Positions 44,301 through 52,756 are shown, counted from the stretch's first letter. The stretch: 64,000 bases of DNA from Clostridiales bacterium (GCA_015069415.1 SVIQ01000002.1:1-64000); one strand, 5' to 3'. The notes: generated from the letters alone by a model not told the origin. A program made the numbers and translations.

Positions 44301-46076
44301 ATTTCTTGGTCGGATGCAAATACTCAATATACTTACAGCTACAAACTTTTCGAGGTAAATTCATTTACAGAAAACAATGAGTTAAAATATGAAATTATAA
44401 AAGATTTTAATATTGACGGATTAGATTTTAAAACTCTTGAAACTACCGAAGGTAATAGTGGTATTTACGTGTTTGTTGCGACAGTCTCTTTAAATGGAAC
44501 AACACTGGGTAACAAAGTTTACTGTTTCACATTGACTTATCAAGGCAATAAATTCTATCAAGTGATTTCAAACGGTAAAGAATTAACGAGTTTGGTTGAT
44601 TATTATTACGGCGATAAAACTATACCTTTATATATTTCTAATTCTGAAATTGAAATAATTACAGCAAAAAACAGAGGATTTGAGGCTAAGGAGCATAAGG
44701 ATCCAGCAATACAAACAGAGAGCAATGTAAAAATTTACAAAATTTCTAACAAAGAAGGTGTTGAAGTTTACATTGCAACAATGTATATTGAACCATCAAA
44801 AAATATTATTTCTAAGTTGGAGGTTAACGGCAATATTGCATGGTCTAAAGACACGAATTTGACTAGATATATTCATGCTTCTAGAGAGAATTCGGTTATA
44901 AACATTAGTGCAACAAAAACAGATACTACAACATACAATTCATTAATATTTGATGTATACTTTGGAAATCAAGTTTTAGACGAAAACTTTGTAGGATCTT
45001 ACATTGGAGAAGAAATATCATTAAAGGGCAATGGTAAATATTTAATCAAAGTAAGAGACTATGCTGGAAATAGTCAAGACTTTAATGGGGAAGACAACAA
45101 TAATGAAAATTATTTTGAAGTTATCAAAATTGACAAAATTGCATTCTTGGTAAACGACAAAGCTCCGCTTGTTGACGGATATTATTCTGGAGATGTTAAA
45201 GTGAGTTTGGCAAATCCAGAAGTTTACGACATGAACAGCATTAGCTTTTCAGTTTTCAAAAGAGGAAAAGAGTTAACTGTTCCTTATAATGCGTATGAAG
45301 GTATTACTTTCAGTGACTATGGAACTTACAGAGTTGTGGTTAATGCAAAGTATACTCCATTTGGAGCAATGGAAAATGAAACTGTAGAACTAGTAAATGC
45401 TCTTACATTTACAATCATTAATCCTAATGAAGCTTTCACTAGTGTAGATTTAGATTTGTTGAAAAACTATGAAATTCAATCTGCGGTTAGCCATTCTGGA
45501 AGAGATGTAAAAGATGACTTAATGAATTTGTTGAGCAAGAAATCTTTAGTGACATATGAAGACTTAATAGCTCAATCAAAGGAGACAGGTTCAAATTTAG
45601 GAACAATTGTAGGAAAGTACTCTATAACAGTTACTTATAAAGTACAAGATTCAATGTATCCAAACAGAACTGAAACATTTACATTCACACTAAATAATGA
45701 AGTGCCTAAGATTAAATGTTCGTTAAAATCTGGAGAAAGTTCTACTAAATCATTTACAATTACTTTAAATCCTGCGATGATTTATGACCAAGTGGGCGAA
45801 GCTGTATTATATGTAAATGGACAAGAATTTTACAGAATAGAAGGTAATCCTGACACTCAAAATGTAAAACTTAAATTTACAGAGAAAAAATACGGCTCAG
45901 GAAGTTATTACATAACGTTAGAAAGTTCATCTGGAAATGTTTTGAACAGCTTTAAGGTAAGACTAAAAGAACCTTTAAATACTAGTGCGATTATTATTAT
46001 CGTTGTTGTTAGTACATTGGTTGTTGGAGTAGTTGTTACAATAATTATTCTACGTAGACGTATGAGAATTAGATAA
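38319..46076 (+). CDS. Giant membrane-anchored surface protein (2585 residues)
   Basis: It starts at GTG 38319 with AGAGGGG upstream. Signal sequence (residues 4-34, ending FASRVARAE). A very long region of beta-rich Ig-like modules follows; recurring module ends read FTIDKTPIGE, FVIDNSPAFF, ITIDREAPKA and VRDYAGNSQDF, spaced by roughly 100-200 residues and typical of bacterial Ig/cadherin-like repeats. The C-terminus has one membrane span (about 2556-2577) and the tail RRRMRIR, with no LPxTG sortase motif. Likely an adhesin, stalk or S-layer-like protein; the function is not known. Monocistronic, with a terminator at 46096. Confidence 0.8.
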   Translation: MLKKKKLIVALIFMTTALLASILGVSTIFASRVARAELYEVETEFGEGTNKKNFSMVGKYNNVIFSAEKVLVVSSDNEIDDDNIYEDFTTNEIGTVKEFVEDESTTTRSAVAYGHSFATGETGKNYYFKDYDSDKEVIYNGKDVLLTNEKNANGKYQLKNDENLQEAVMISIGGYVVRNSEIKYNSETETKNGNTVNVYDKIQDLKIFAYHNGSSFVDLPSKRKNYDEQDNDIEYQDFVYIIPQTEENEGHWKFEFSFFKDGKEYNQEFEFYLMFETSYTQNLTEGSVTSVTYIAKPTLMKPDSGSYSSISDGVNNYVYNLGSSDNFPLLTFDPRHYNVTYTYRGRYETKTNTFSYDNGELLLNGEKIEEIDDNEKIVTLMFTEPGEYTINYDYVYTDQNGSRVIDSFKTQTKTFQIKGFNVKYPLTDKGEEFRHLVFADASDAVELVVSPETIGSYDINTDTRLNGRRVGTSVTNGMVNENYTLNANVTNAIGSTLIENLKTKNGDGQEITNFLKSIKYSEVKTNLGAVKVDSALDYIKQDLENAEADKRTMGSFYYFSKTIIDDYEDLFESNSTSSKVFDNTVTFNQTGYYLVFIKVNANTNSTNDNFYQIFAFQYSTDSIGVVVTTEEGQEVGAYGYTNQDVRVSWKEPERFERKVQVSYEIKNGYEKGKTGKLEQNGVIKLDDEKWAEYNINLSGAGKSSTETVFTIDKTPIGEIKAYKVTGSNNSFKVEMEGSSSREVVMFSNGKTTLSWEEKDSGASTFASYTFTPFVKTSSKPELSTTITASKTTTILRNGYALSESESASYSFSKPFNLTKSFDDNSVIYEQGIYQFTIEDIAGNSCKYLFVIDNSPAFFKVDYTDDKGDKKTEYIYNVTKMYGDKITVSIGNYKGIFLGDDLTFDTSDFRNCEDFKNLFKNITLTDDESDDKFQYNGMYLLVENLDLLSNQESEGLTRKPRNDYDFTKPTEDEGVSKVGYFYVVGRNEINNVKGYESINDYKTDYLNSSVTLEINTDNSKGLIYYGNVTLDNGKLSQITDVKDEKKLARLYYVGTGEKDGNKYFGTNATKDNVVVFTWEPKIGDQNYKLSELKVEYFPLSISTDENGNKLYSYNTTGFTMSLYNGSQFDESVIYDGTTAYAVINLNNGQTQEGLYEITRTYEASGETFTYRFIVDRRNIVDVNGMGDGIYIHLNNETKFDDFTKQGLEEFEYNYDTKPQKYYVYLTTNKVPAEIEVPIGKFMTAVNEFSKYKAGALNLEILYSNGGDFRSVDVDTSNWGSDDSNKEYHTTKFKTDLWKVLSNSNWLYQDGTYIIRITDNVKTTSDDKNVVSLGFKISRSHPEIPVYTSNASNMTYEDAINRATEVDKDEEVNTIKLTTNERYLFINIPKYVSASTKAGVETTITVNGTTANGKEEQVGQYKYIGDEEYYPICIDTTLSKENKDYTTYTFEVKYRSSSNDIDKCYGKFLTTKYVITIDREAPKANINKLMKGELAKLYAENYKDSKIMEEFKHEVKSSYKGNNNVVDYYYTYEYVSKNEAQYDPKVFAFPVKAKDEFEKSSDLAYVYSKKFDKATGLTKMPVVDFATYAFDKKDNISNYESLINGRGVGYYEIIEKDIAGNMTQYVVYYGDISKPSIKVNDSEVNDSNNMFAFATEPKLEGTAGTYDFFVVEFNNKTYYSNFDVSLQNILDEIEKEFNKSLLNYGTYSLKFKSQGVEININLSFADPSTADAINIVDWCQDTEIIFPVVNQESVRYPKQISVTYNKDGVTTTDVYVLSTKDDKYHKQIIKENGDKGLEEFSTLRLTNLSGTYIISYEDVFDDKDFAIVKYGTDGKKTDYVDSYVVEKNYATTGDIYHFADSFSVYFDNVVYNGDNNVEYTIISADGTSSKGTESLSNITSESFITLDESSSTIKFNHLHDKVRDKKVEITLTLVSNVVDNKVYKFVLDTSYGNVLVSDTNGNLCDNKVHYNVNENIVDALKNGTITSGESTMGSATISWSDANTQYTYSYKLFEVNSFTENNELKYEIIKDFNIDGLDFKTLETTEGNSGIYVFVATVSLNGTTLGNKVYCFTLTYQGNKFYQVISNGKELTSLVDYYYGDKTIPLYISNSEIEIITAKNRGFEAKEHKDPAIQTESNVKIYKISNKEGVEVYIATMYIEPSKNIISKLEVNGNIAWSKDTNLTRYIHASRENSVINISATKTDTTTYNSLIFDVYFGNQVLDENFVGSYIGEEISLKGNGKYLIKVRDYAGNSQDFNGEDNNNENYFEVIKIDKIAFLVNDKAPLVDGYYSGDVKVSLANPEVYDMNSISFSVFKRGKELTVPYNAYEGITFSDYGTYRVVVNAKYTPFGAMENETVELVNALTFTIINPNEAFTSVDLDLLKNYEIQSAVSHSGRDVKDDLMNLLSKKSLVTYEDLIAQSKETGSNLGTIVGKYSITVTYKVQDSMYPNRTETFTFTLNNEVPKIKCSLKSGESSTKSFTITLNPAMIYDQVGEAVLYVNGQEFYRIEGNPDTQNVKLKFTEKKYGSGSYYITLESSSGNVLNSFKVRLKEPLNTSAIIIIVVVSTLVVGVVVTIIILRRRMRIR

Positions 46077-46095
46077 TAATTTATAAGCTAGAGAA

Positions 46096-46125
46096 AAAGA
46101 ACTTGAATTAAACAAGTTCTTTTTT
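46096..46125 (+). terminator. Terminator of giant protein gene
   Basis: AAAGAACTTG / CAAGTTCTTT stem with T-run. Confidence 0.8.
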
Positions 46126-46261
46126 ATTTAACCTTTTCAATCAAAATGAAAATGTTCAAGTGATAATTTTAAGTTTTTAAAATAAATTTTAAATATATGA
46201 CACACTTTAAGTAAAAATGTGTTATACTTTAATAAAATAAAAATTAAATAAAGGATAAGTT

Positions 46262-47260
46262 ATGGGGGAAACTGTAGATTTAAGTTTTAAAAATAAAAAG
46301 CAATGGTTTAAAGCTATGTTGCTTGGATTTTTAATTGGACTTGCTGTAATTTTGCCGGGTATTAGCGGTGCGACAATCGCGATTATATTTGGGCTTTACT
46401 CAAAAATGATATTTTCATTTGGGAATATTTTTAAACATTTTAAAAAATGTATAATGTTTTTGTTGCCGATTGGTATAGGGCTTGTCTTTGGTTTTGTAAT
46501 AGGATTCTTCTTTGTTCAAGAAGTTTTTGAAGCGTATCCTTTTATTGTTATTTGTCTATTTGCTGGACTTATGATAGGTTCTTTTCCTGCAGTGAAAGAC
46601 GAAATCAAAGGCGTAAAATGGAACAAAAAAAGAGCTGGTCTTATAAGTGTTGGTGTTGTTATTCCTATAGCCATCGGGTTAATATCTGTCTTAGTTAACT
46701 CTTCTTCGAACGGACCTATTAAAGCTAGCCCTATGCTTATGATTCTTTATTTCTTAATGGGTTTGGTTGTTAGTGTTACACAAATTATTCCAGGAATTTC
46801 TTGTTCTGCACTTCTTATGGCGTTTGGACAATTTGGAGCCATTCTTGCTTCAGTACATTTTGATTATTTAAAGAGTAATCCTTTAGTGATTTTAACGCTT
46901 TTTATGTTGGCGTTAGGATTTATTGTTGGAATAGTTGTGTTCTCAAAACTGCTAAATAAACTTCTAGAAAAAAAGCGAGAAAACACTTTTACAGTAATTG
47001 TTGGTTTGTCTTTGGGTTCAATTGTTACAATGTTTTTAAATCCTGACATTTTCAATGCTTACAAATCTTGGTCTTCAGTAGGTATTGCATTTAAAAGTTT
47101 AAGTTTAGGCGTAGTGCTTCTTGTTGTCGGAGTTGCTGTGTCTTACGCACTTGTTAAATATCAAAGAAAACTGAATGAAAAAAAGAAAAACGAACAAATT
47201 GATAGTTCTGTGGAGAGTGTGGAAAAAAATGAAAATAATTTAAATGATGAAAATAAATAA
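46262..47260 (+). CDS. DUF368 family membrane protein (undecaprenyl-phosphate transporter type)
   Basis: 332 residues with about eight to nine spans. The family motif occurs twice in internal-repeat fashion: VILPGISGATIAIIFG (about 28-43) and QIIPGISCSALLMAFG (about 176-191). DUF368 (PopT) proteins recycle undecaprenyl phosphate across the membrane for wall synthesis. AAGGATAAG lies upstream. The C-terminus is a charged cytosolic tail. Terminator at 47259. Confidence 0.88.
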   Translation: MGETVDLSFKNKKQWFKAMLLGFLIGLAVILPGISGATIAIIFGLYSKMIFSFGNIFKHFKKCIMFLLPIGIGLVFGFVIGFFFVQEVFEAYPFIVICLFAGLMIGSFPAVKDEIKGVKWNKKRAGLISVGVVIPIAIGLISVLVNSSSNGPIKASPMLMILYFLMGLVVSVTQIIPGISCSALLMAFGQFGAILASVHFDYLKSNPLVILTLFMLALGFIVGIVVFSKLLNKLLEKKRENTFTVIVGLSLGSIVTMFLNPDIFNAYKSWSSVGIAFKSLSLGVVLLVVGVAVSYALVKYQRKLNEKKKNEQIDSSVESVEKNENNLNDENK

Positions 47261-47288
47261 AAAAGACTAAATGAATTAAGTCTTTTTT
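47259..47288 (+). terminator. Terminator of DUF368 gene
   Basis: AAAAGACT / AGTCTTTT stem with T-run. Confidence 0.7.
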
Positions 47289-47335
47289 GTTTTATATAAT
47301 TTATTTCTCTGTATCAATTTGAGTAAGAATTATTT

Positions 47336-47363
47336 TTAAAAAAAATCCTAAAAATAGGATTTT
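47336..47363 (-). terminator. Terminator of DAC-like gene
   Basis: On the minus strand AAAATCCTA, TTTTT loop, AGGATTTTTTTT. Confidence 0.75.
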
Positions 47364-48450
47364 AATTTTCTTCAATTTTTTCAACAGTTTTCTTTTGTTT
47401 TGGAGCTGGTTTAGATTTTAGTGCTTGGAAGAAAACTTCTCCCTCGTGTGACTGGAAGTAAACACCTTCAATTCCTTTTCGCTTACTACTTAAAATAAAG
47501 TAAGCCGCACGTTTTCTTGCTCCTCCGACAATGTAACCCACCTTTTTAGAATTAGGTTCTACGAAAACATTGTATGCTCTTATTCTTCCAAGGTTATCTA
47601 CAATAGTAATTCCGTCAAAGTTCAACATATTAATAAATAGGTCTGCAAAAGCTTGTAATTTTTCTTCGCTGTAACTTTTTGATTGAGTGAACAGTTTTGA
47701 GAAACTAATAGGTTCTTTTAGCCAAATGCCATCTTCAAAAAGACCTGTGTCTTTGTAATCCTTGTCCACAACAACGCATAGAGCGCCATTAACGTCTTCC
47801 ATAACGTGACTGAAAATGTTTTTATACATATTCTTCATGTCTTGGAGTTTTCTTTGAGTAGTTCTTAGTTTACTAAACACTACGTCCACAAATTCTCGAA
47901 TTTCTGTTGCTAAAGAATGATACTTAGATTTGTCCAAAGCAAAGTTTACAACAAGATTGTTTCCAGTAATTGAATGGAATGTCATAGAGTAAAAATTCAA
48001 TGGGTGAGCAGTAATGCAATGAATTTTAGTTGGTCTGTCTTTTAGCGTTGTGTTCTCTTCAAGTTGTTGTAAAAAGTTTTTGTCTTTAATGCTTCCAAAT
48101 GACATAACAATACCGTAAGAAATTTTGTTTTCCTTTATGTCTATGAAGAAGCACCATTCTCTTTTTGCAATAGCCAAGATTGATTTCATTCTTGAGTTGA
48201 ACATTGTAGGTTCTTCATCTTCAAACAAAGTTATAATATGTGATTTAGGAATAATTCTAACTACCGATTCAATATTATCTGTAAAAATAATTTTAGGTTT
48301 GATGCTAGAGCCTTCTTCGCTGTAATTTAATATGTCATTAAATTTGTTTAAGAAGTTTGACATTAATAAGGGCGGAAAGTTTTCGAATTCAGTTTCAAAA
48401 AATTTTGTAACGCTTTCTTTAGCGCTGTCGAAAAATACCATTTCTTCCAT
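47362..48450 (-). CDS. Diadenylate-cyclase-fold (DisA_N-like) protein, divergent
   Basis: 362 residues, soluble. The C-terminal 80 residues align with the DisA_N core: NFDGITIVDNLGRIRAYNVF (DGA position, 279), VGGARKRAAYFILS (position of the RHR motif, 309-316) and GVYFQSHEGEVFF (SEETG position, 334-338). The catalytic DGA reads DGI and RHR reads RKR. The N-terminal 200 residues resemble the sensor domains that precede DAC domains in signalling/conflict proteins. It may make c-di-AMP, another nucleotide, or none. Preceded on the same strand by a small coiled-coil gene. Confidence 0.5.
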   Translation of the reverse strand: MEEMVFFDSAKESVTKFFETEFENFPPLLMSNFLNKFNDILNYSEEGSSIKPKIIFTDNIESVVRIIPKSHIITLFEDEEPTMFNSRMKSILAIAKREWCFFIDIKENKISYGIVMSFGSIKDKNFLQQLEENTTLKDRPTKIHCITAHPLNFYSMTFHSITGNNLVVNFALDKSKYHSLATEIREFVDVVFSKLRTTQRKLQDMKNMYKNIFSHVMEDVNGALCVVVDKDYKDTGLFEDGIWLKEPISFSKLFTQSKSYSEEKLQAFADLFINMLNFDGITIVDNLGRIRAYNVFVEPNSKKVGYIVGGARKRAAYFILSSKRKGIEGVYFQSHEGEVFFQALKSKPAPKQKKTVEKIEEN

Positions 48451-48581
48451 ATTTGCCCCACTTTTTTATCAATATATCAATTTTTTGTAAATTATGCAAA
48501 TATTTTTAGAAAATTTTTTTAAATTTCTCGAAATTTGTTGACATTTTTCTTAATTTTTGATTGGGACAATAAATTTAGCAT

Positions 48582-48836
48582 TTATTTTTTATTTAACAAT
48601 TCATTTTTTAGATAAATTATTTCATTTTTTAGTCGTACGCATTCCGCTTGTTTTTCTTTTAATAATTGTTTTAAATTTTCCACATTTTCATTCATAGATA
48701 TTACTTCAGCGCGTGTTTCAAGTTCAATCTTTTTCTTGACGATGCTAATAAGACCGTTGAACAATGCGCTGATATCTTCATCTGTAATAGGTGGTGGCAT
48801 CATGTGGATATTGCAATGGTGTTCTTCTTTTTTCAT
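48582..48836 (-). CDS. Small coiled-coil protein
   Basis: 84 residues. Residues 40-84 are a clear coiled coil (NENVENLKQLLKEKQAECVR...). The N-terminus has HHCNIHMMPPP, a His/Cys-rich patch. It is upstream of the DAC-like gene, with a 131-nt AT-rich gap, and divergent from the gene at 48943. GGAGAAA lies before the ATG. No family recognised. Confidence 0.6.
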   Translation of the reverse strand: MKKEEHHCNIHMMPPPITDEDISALFNGLISIVKKKIELETRAEVISMNENVENLKQLLKEKQAECVRLKNEIIYLKNELLNKK

Positions 48837-48942
48837 ATAATTATTTTCTCCACAATATAAATTGTTATATTTTTTTAATTTAAAAATTTTGTAATATTTG
48901 TTCGTATTGCAAGTTTTTTTAGCATGTTACATAAATATAAAT

Positions 48943-49779
48943 ATGAATTACATTGTTCCCATGTTCAGATGCTTGAATGAAAATCAAGAGCTTATTCCAT
49001 ATGTTTTGTATGAAGTAGAAAATGATGAAAATCTTAAAATTGAATATGAAGATTATTTGATGAGTTATAATTTAAGCAAGTTAAAATCTAATTTTTACAA
49101 AGATACATTAGCTGTCAATATAGGTAGCGATTGTGTGATTTTTCTTTTTGAGAAAATTAAAAATGTTCCAACTTTTACATTTTTTAAATACAATATGAAA
49201 TACGTTTCTGTCAGCTTGTTTGATTGTCTTACAATAACTGTTGATGGTGAAAAAGTTTTCCACAAAAGAATAAAAAATGTGGAATACTCAAAATTTGAAA
49301 TAGTTGGGAGTTATTGTTTAATTTATTTTCTTGGAGTTAGAAACTTTGTTGTGGCATTGAAGGGTAATGAATGTGTCTTTGCAGATTTTTATGATGAGCA
49401 AAATGTTGAAGTGAATTCTAGAATTTTCATGAAAAAAATTCATGATTCGTTAAATCATGGAAAAGTTATGAAGGTGGAAAATGGAAAGCATGAGGATTAT
49501 TTAATTTATCTTGACGATGATGAAATGAAATTGAAAAAAGAGTTTGTTCCTCTTGTTTTTCTCGACTGTATAAAATGTAAAAATTTAAAATATGCAAATG
49601 AAATGCTTAATGAAGAAATTAAACAGGATAATGAAAAAAACTTGATGGAATTTTTTGAAGAATTTGATATGATTTTTCCTTTTAAAGAAAATTACATTTT
49701 AATCAAAAAAAATACCCTTGCGGGTATTTTCAAATTTGAAGTTAAGGATAACAAAATTTCTAATATTATTCAGTTGTGA
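48943..49779 (+). CDS. Hypothetical soluble protein
   Basis: 278 residues from ATG 48943; the longer frame from 48898 has no ribosome site and a poor N-terminus. It is beta-rich with regular strands (YVSVSLFDCLTITVDGEKVF, GSYCLIYFLGVRNFVVALKG) then a charged C-terminal helical part. No family recognised. Its last 71 nt contain the terminator of the convergent ATPase gene, and the two CDSs overlap tail-to-tail by 14 nt. Confidence 0.65.
   Translation: MNYIVPMFRCLNENQELIPYVLYEVENDENLKIEYEDYLMSYNLSKLKSNFYKDTLAVNIGSDCVIFLFEKIKNVPTFTFFKYNMKYVSVSLFDCLTITVDGEKVFHKRIKNVEYSKFEIVGSYCLIYFLGVRNFVVALKGNECVFADFYDEQNVEVNSRIFMKKIHDSLNHGKVMKVENGKHEDYLIYLDDDEMKLKKEFVPLVFLDCIKCKNLKYANEMLNEEIKQDNEKNLMEFFEEFDMIFPFKENYILIKKNTLAGIFKFEVKDNKISNIIQL
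49709..49730 (-). terminator. Terminator for the P-type ATPase, embedded in a CDS
   Basis: Perfect 9-bp arms AAAATACCC / GGGTATTTT with a 4-nt loop. On the minus strand they are followed by further Ts. The hairpin is about 40 nt past the ATPase stop but inside the coding region of the gene at 48943-49779. Confidence 0.75.
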
Positions 49780-52144
49780 ACTTTGCTGTGAAATCAAACA
49801 ATTTGTTTAAAACAACATATAGAGGATATGCAGATTGACAGACAATGATTAAGAACAATTTTTCACTGTAAGCAATCTCCACATACTTGAATACATCGAA
49901 GAATAGGAATAAGCATGTGATAGTAATTCCTAAACAAGCTAAGAATAAAATCGATTTAAACCAATTAAACGGCTGACACATTTTAAACAGAGCAATAAAG
50001 CCCATGCTTAGTATCGCAAATGAACACATTGTTACTAAAACTTCGGTTGAAATTCCAGTAAATGTTTGATAAATATACATTGCAATCGTACTCATTACTA
50101 AACATATTCCAGCAGGCAGAGTGTTTCTTGCTAAATTTGCCATAAACTTACCTTTAATCGGATTGGTATTTGGCTGAAGCGCTAGGAAGAATGAAGGTAA
50201 TCCTATTACAAACATTTCAAGCAATAAGAATTGAATAGGTGAGAACGGATATGTTTTTCTCATGCACAATACAAAGATTGAAATAAATATTGCAAATATT
50301 GTTTTCATAAGGAATAATGAAGAGGATTTTTGTATGTTGTTAACGACTCTTCTTCCTTCTGCAACAACGCTTGGCATAGAACTAAAGTTGCTGTCAAGTA
50401 AAACTAATTGACTGACGCTTCTTGCTGCGTCGCTACCTGAAGCAATTGCGATTGAACAGTCTGCTTCTTTTAATGCTAAAATATCATTAACTCCATCGCC
50501 GGTCATAGCGACAGTTTTTCCTTGAGATTTTAATGCTTTTACTAATATTGCTTTTTGTTCAGGACTAACTCTTCCGAAAATGGAATACTTGCTTGAAGCT
50601 TCAATTACTTCATTGTTAGAAAGGCCTTGTAAACTGATATATTTATCATAATTATCAACGCCGACACGTCTAGCAACTTCGCTTACTGTAACAGGGTTGT
50701 CGCCTGAAATGATTTTAATGTCAACGTCATTTTCTTTGAACCATTGAATTGTTTTTGGAGCATCTTTTCTAATGTTGTCTTGAAGAAGTACAAATGCTAT
50801 TGGTTTTGAAATGGTATTTCCAAAATTTGCATCACATTCTGTAAGAAGTAAAACTCTAAATCCTTTTGATGCGTACTCTTCGGCACTTTTCTTGATTTCT
50901 TCACTTGGCTTGTCTAAAACATATTCGTAAGCACCTAATTTGTAAGTTCCTAAATTTTTAAATTTACAACCCATGAATTTTCTTTCGCTTGAAAAAGGTA
51001 AAGATTTTTCAGCCGAATATGTTGGCTTTCCAAAATATGCTTTAAGAGCAAGTGCTGTCATGTTTGCGTCGTGGAATGAATTTACCATACTTGCAATGAT
51101 TTTTCTTACGTCTTCATGAGATTTTTTTCCAAGAAGAGAGACGTCTGTAACGCTCATTGTTCCGCTGGTTAATGTTCCGGTTTTGTCTAAACATAACACA
51201 TTAGTTCTCGCTAGCATTTCTATACAATATAGTTCTTGAACAAGTGTTCGCTTTTTACTAAGACGAATAACACTTACAGCAAGAGCAACTGAAGTGAGCA
51301 AGAACATTCCTGCTGGAATCATTGCGACGATACATCCGCTAGTTTTCGTTATAACCATGTACAGCAACGAATAATCAGAGGCTGGATTTGAGGAATAATA
51401 TTTATAATTGTTGTAAAGCATTAAAAGAGCAATTGGAACCATGAAAATAGTAATAACCTTAATTAAAGCTCTTAAAGAATTTAATAATTCACTTTTACTT
51501 TGCTTAAAGGTTTTTGCTTTTTCGCTTAGTTGTGCAATGTAGTTGTCGTTACCGATTTTTGTAACTTTTGCTTTACATGTTCCACTTGAAATGAAACTTC
51601 CTCCATACAAACTTGCACCTTTACCTTTTTTTGCAGGTTGACTTTCGCCTGTAAGCAAACTTTCGTTTACTTCAACGTTTCCTTCAATAATTACAGAATC
51701 ACATGCAATTTGCATTCCGGGATTTAAAACAAGAACATCGTCTAAAACAATTTCAGTTTTGTAGATTTCTTCTTCCTCGCCATCTCTAATTACCTTTGTA
51801 AAGTTGGAGTTGGTTAGCGACAGTTTGTCCATAGTTTTCTTTGCTCTGATTTCTTGTATTATTCCAATGAGCGTGTTCAAAATTACAATACCCATGAATA
51901 ACAAATCTGAATAAGCTCCGACAAAAATTAAAGCAAGACCTACCGCTAAACATGTCATATTAAAGAAAGTAAAAATGTTTTTAAGTAAAATTTTTCCAAT
52001 CGTTTTGTTGGTTTTTACGGTTGTAACATTTACTAAATTTTCTTCAATTCTTTTTTCGATTTGTTTAGAAGTTAAACCTACGTCTGGCTTAGGATTAAAT
52101 CTTGAAATATCTTTCTTTGTTGTTTTAATTTTCTTTTCTTTCAT
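49766..52144 (-). CDS. Cation-transporting P-type ATPase
   Basis: 792 residues. Actuator motif ESLLTGESQPAKKG, ion-path IPAGMFLLTSVALAV (Pro-Ala-Gly-Met where many have PEGL), phosphorylation site CLDKTGTLTSG, nucleotide-binding region with MGCKF and KGFRVLLL, and hinge MTGDGVNDILALKEADCSIA. Ten membrane spans are likely. The group resembles CtpE/MgtA-like P-type pumps of Actinobacteria and Firmicutes; ion specificity (Ca, Mg or other) cannot be read from sequence. The N-terminus is short, without metal-binding domains, which argues against copper. Confidence 0.88.
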   Translation of the reverse strand: MKEKKIKTTKKDISRFNPKPDVGLTSKQIEKRIEENLVNVTTVKTNKTIGKILLKNIFTFFNMTCLAVGLALIFVGAYSDLLFMGIVILNTLIGIIQEIRAKKTMDKLSLTNSNFTKVIRDGEEEEIYKTEIVLDDVLVLNPGMQIACDSVIIEGNVEVNESLLTGESQPAKKGKGASLYGGSFISSGTCKAKVTKIGNDNYIAQLSEKAKTFKQSKSELLNSLRALIKVITIFMVPIALLMLYNNYKYYSSNPASDYSLLYMVITKTSGCIVAMIPAGMFLLTSVALAVSVIRLSKKRTLVQELYCIEMLARTNVLCLDKTGTLTSGTMSVTDVSLLGKKSHEDVRKIIASMVNSFHDANMTALALKAYFGKPTYSAEKSLPFSSERKFMGCKFKNLGTYKLGAYEYVLDKPSEEIKKSAEEYASKGFRVLLLTECDANFGNTISKPIAFVLLQDNIRKDAPKTIQWFKENDVDIKIISGDNPVTVSEVARRVGVDNYDKYISLQGLSNNEVIEASSKYSIFGRVSPEQKAILVKALKSQGKTVAMTGDGVNDILALKEADCSIAIASGSDAARSVSQLVLLDSNFSSMPSVVAEGRRVVNNIQKSSSLFLMKTIFAIFISIFVLCMRKTYPFSPIQFLLLEMFVIGLPSFFLALQPNTNPIKGKFMANLARNTLPAGICLVMSTIAMYIYQTFTGISTEVLVTMCSFAILSMGFIALFKMCQPFNWFKSILFLACLGITITCLFLFFDVFKYVEIAYSEKLFLIIVCQSAYPLYVVLNKLFDFTAKFTTE

Positions 52145-52240
52145 AATTAGTATTTTATCATATTAAAATTATTTTAACAAATATTATTTTGATAATTTAA
52201 CAATTTTTTTGTTTTTTCATAAACAATAAAAGGAGGAGAA

Positions 52241-52756
52241 ATGAATTTAGACGATTTAGAAGTTAAAATTAATAAACCTTATCCGAAAATTGTCGGAGCA
52301 TACGATGATAAAATGACAGTTGGAATTTTAAAAAATTTAGCAACATCTAGATTTGGTGAATTGGGTGGTGTTCTTCAGTATATTTATCAATCAGTTGAAT
52401 CTGATAAATCGCATGAGGAAATAGGACAAATTTTTGAAGAAATTGCAGTTGTTGAAATGATGCACTTAGATATGTTAATGCATGCTATAACAGATTTTGG
52501 AGGAATTCCACGTTATGAAGATTCTCAAGGGAATATATTTAACACTAGCATGATTAATTACACTCAAAAATTAAATGAAATGCTTGCTAGTAATATTGCC
52601 GATGAAAAGCGTGCGATTGAAGATTACAAAATGGCAATTATGAAAGTAAAAAATGATTCATTAAAAAACTTGCTAAAACGAATTTTGGAAGACGAAGAAC
52701 GTCATCTTGAAATTTTTACATATTTAAAAAACAGTGTAAATTTCATGTCTATTTAA
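52241..52756 (+). CDS. Ferritin-like di-iron/di-manganese protein
   Basis: 171 residues. Four-helix bundle with ligand pattern: Glu in RFGELGGVLQY, EEIAVVEMMHLDML (ExxH), Glu in ADEKRAIEDY, and EDEERHLEIF (ExxH). This resembles the manganese-catalase/CotJC and rubrerythrin side of the ferritin superfamily, so peroxide removal is likely; metal and exact reaction are not determined. AGGAGG lies upstream. It is divergent from the P-type ATPase. Confidence 0.82.
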   Translation: MNLDDLEVKINKPYPKIVGAYDDKMTVGILKNLATSRFGELGGVLQYIYQSVESDKSHEEIGQIFEEIAVVEMMHLDMLMHAITDFGGIPRYEDSQGNIFNTSMINYTQKLNEMLASNIADEKRAIEDYKMAIMKVKNDSLKNLLKRILEDEERHLEIFTYLKNSVNFMSI

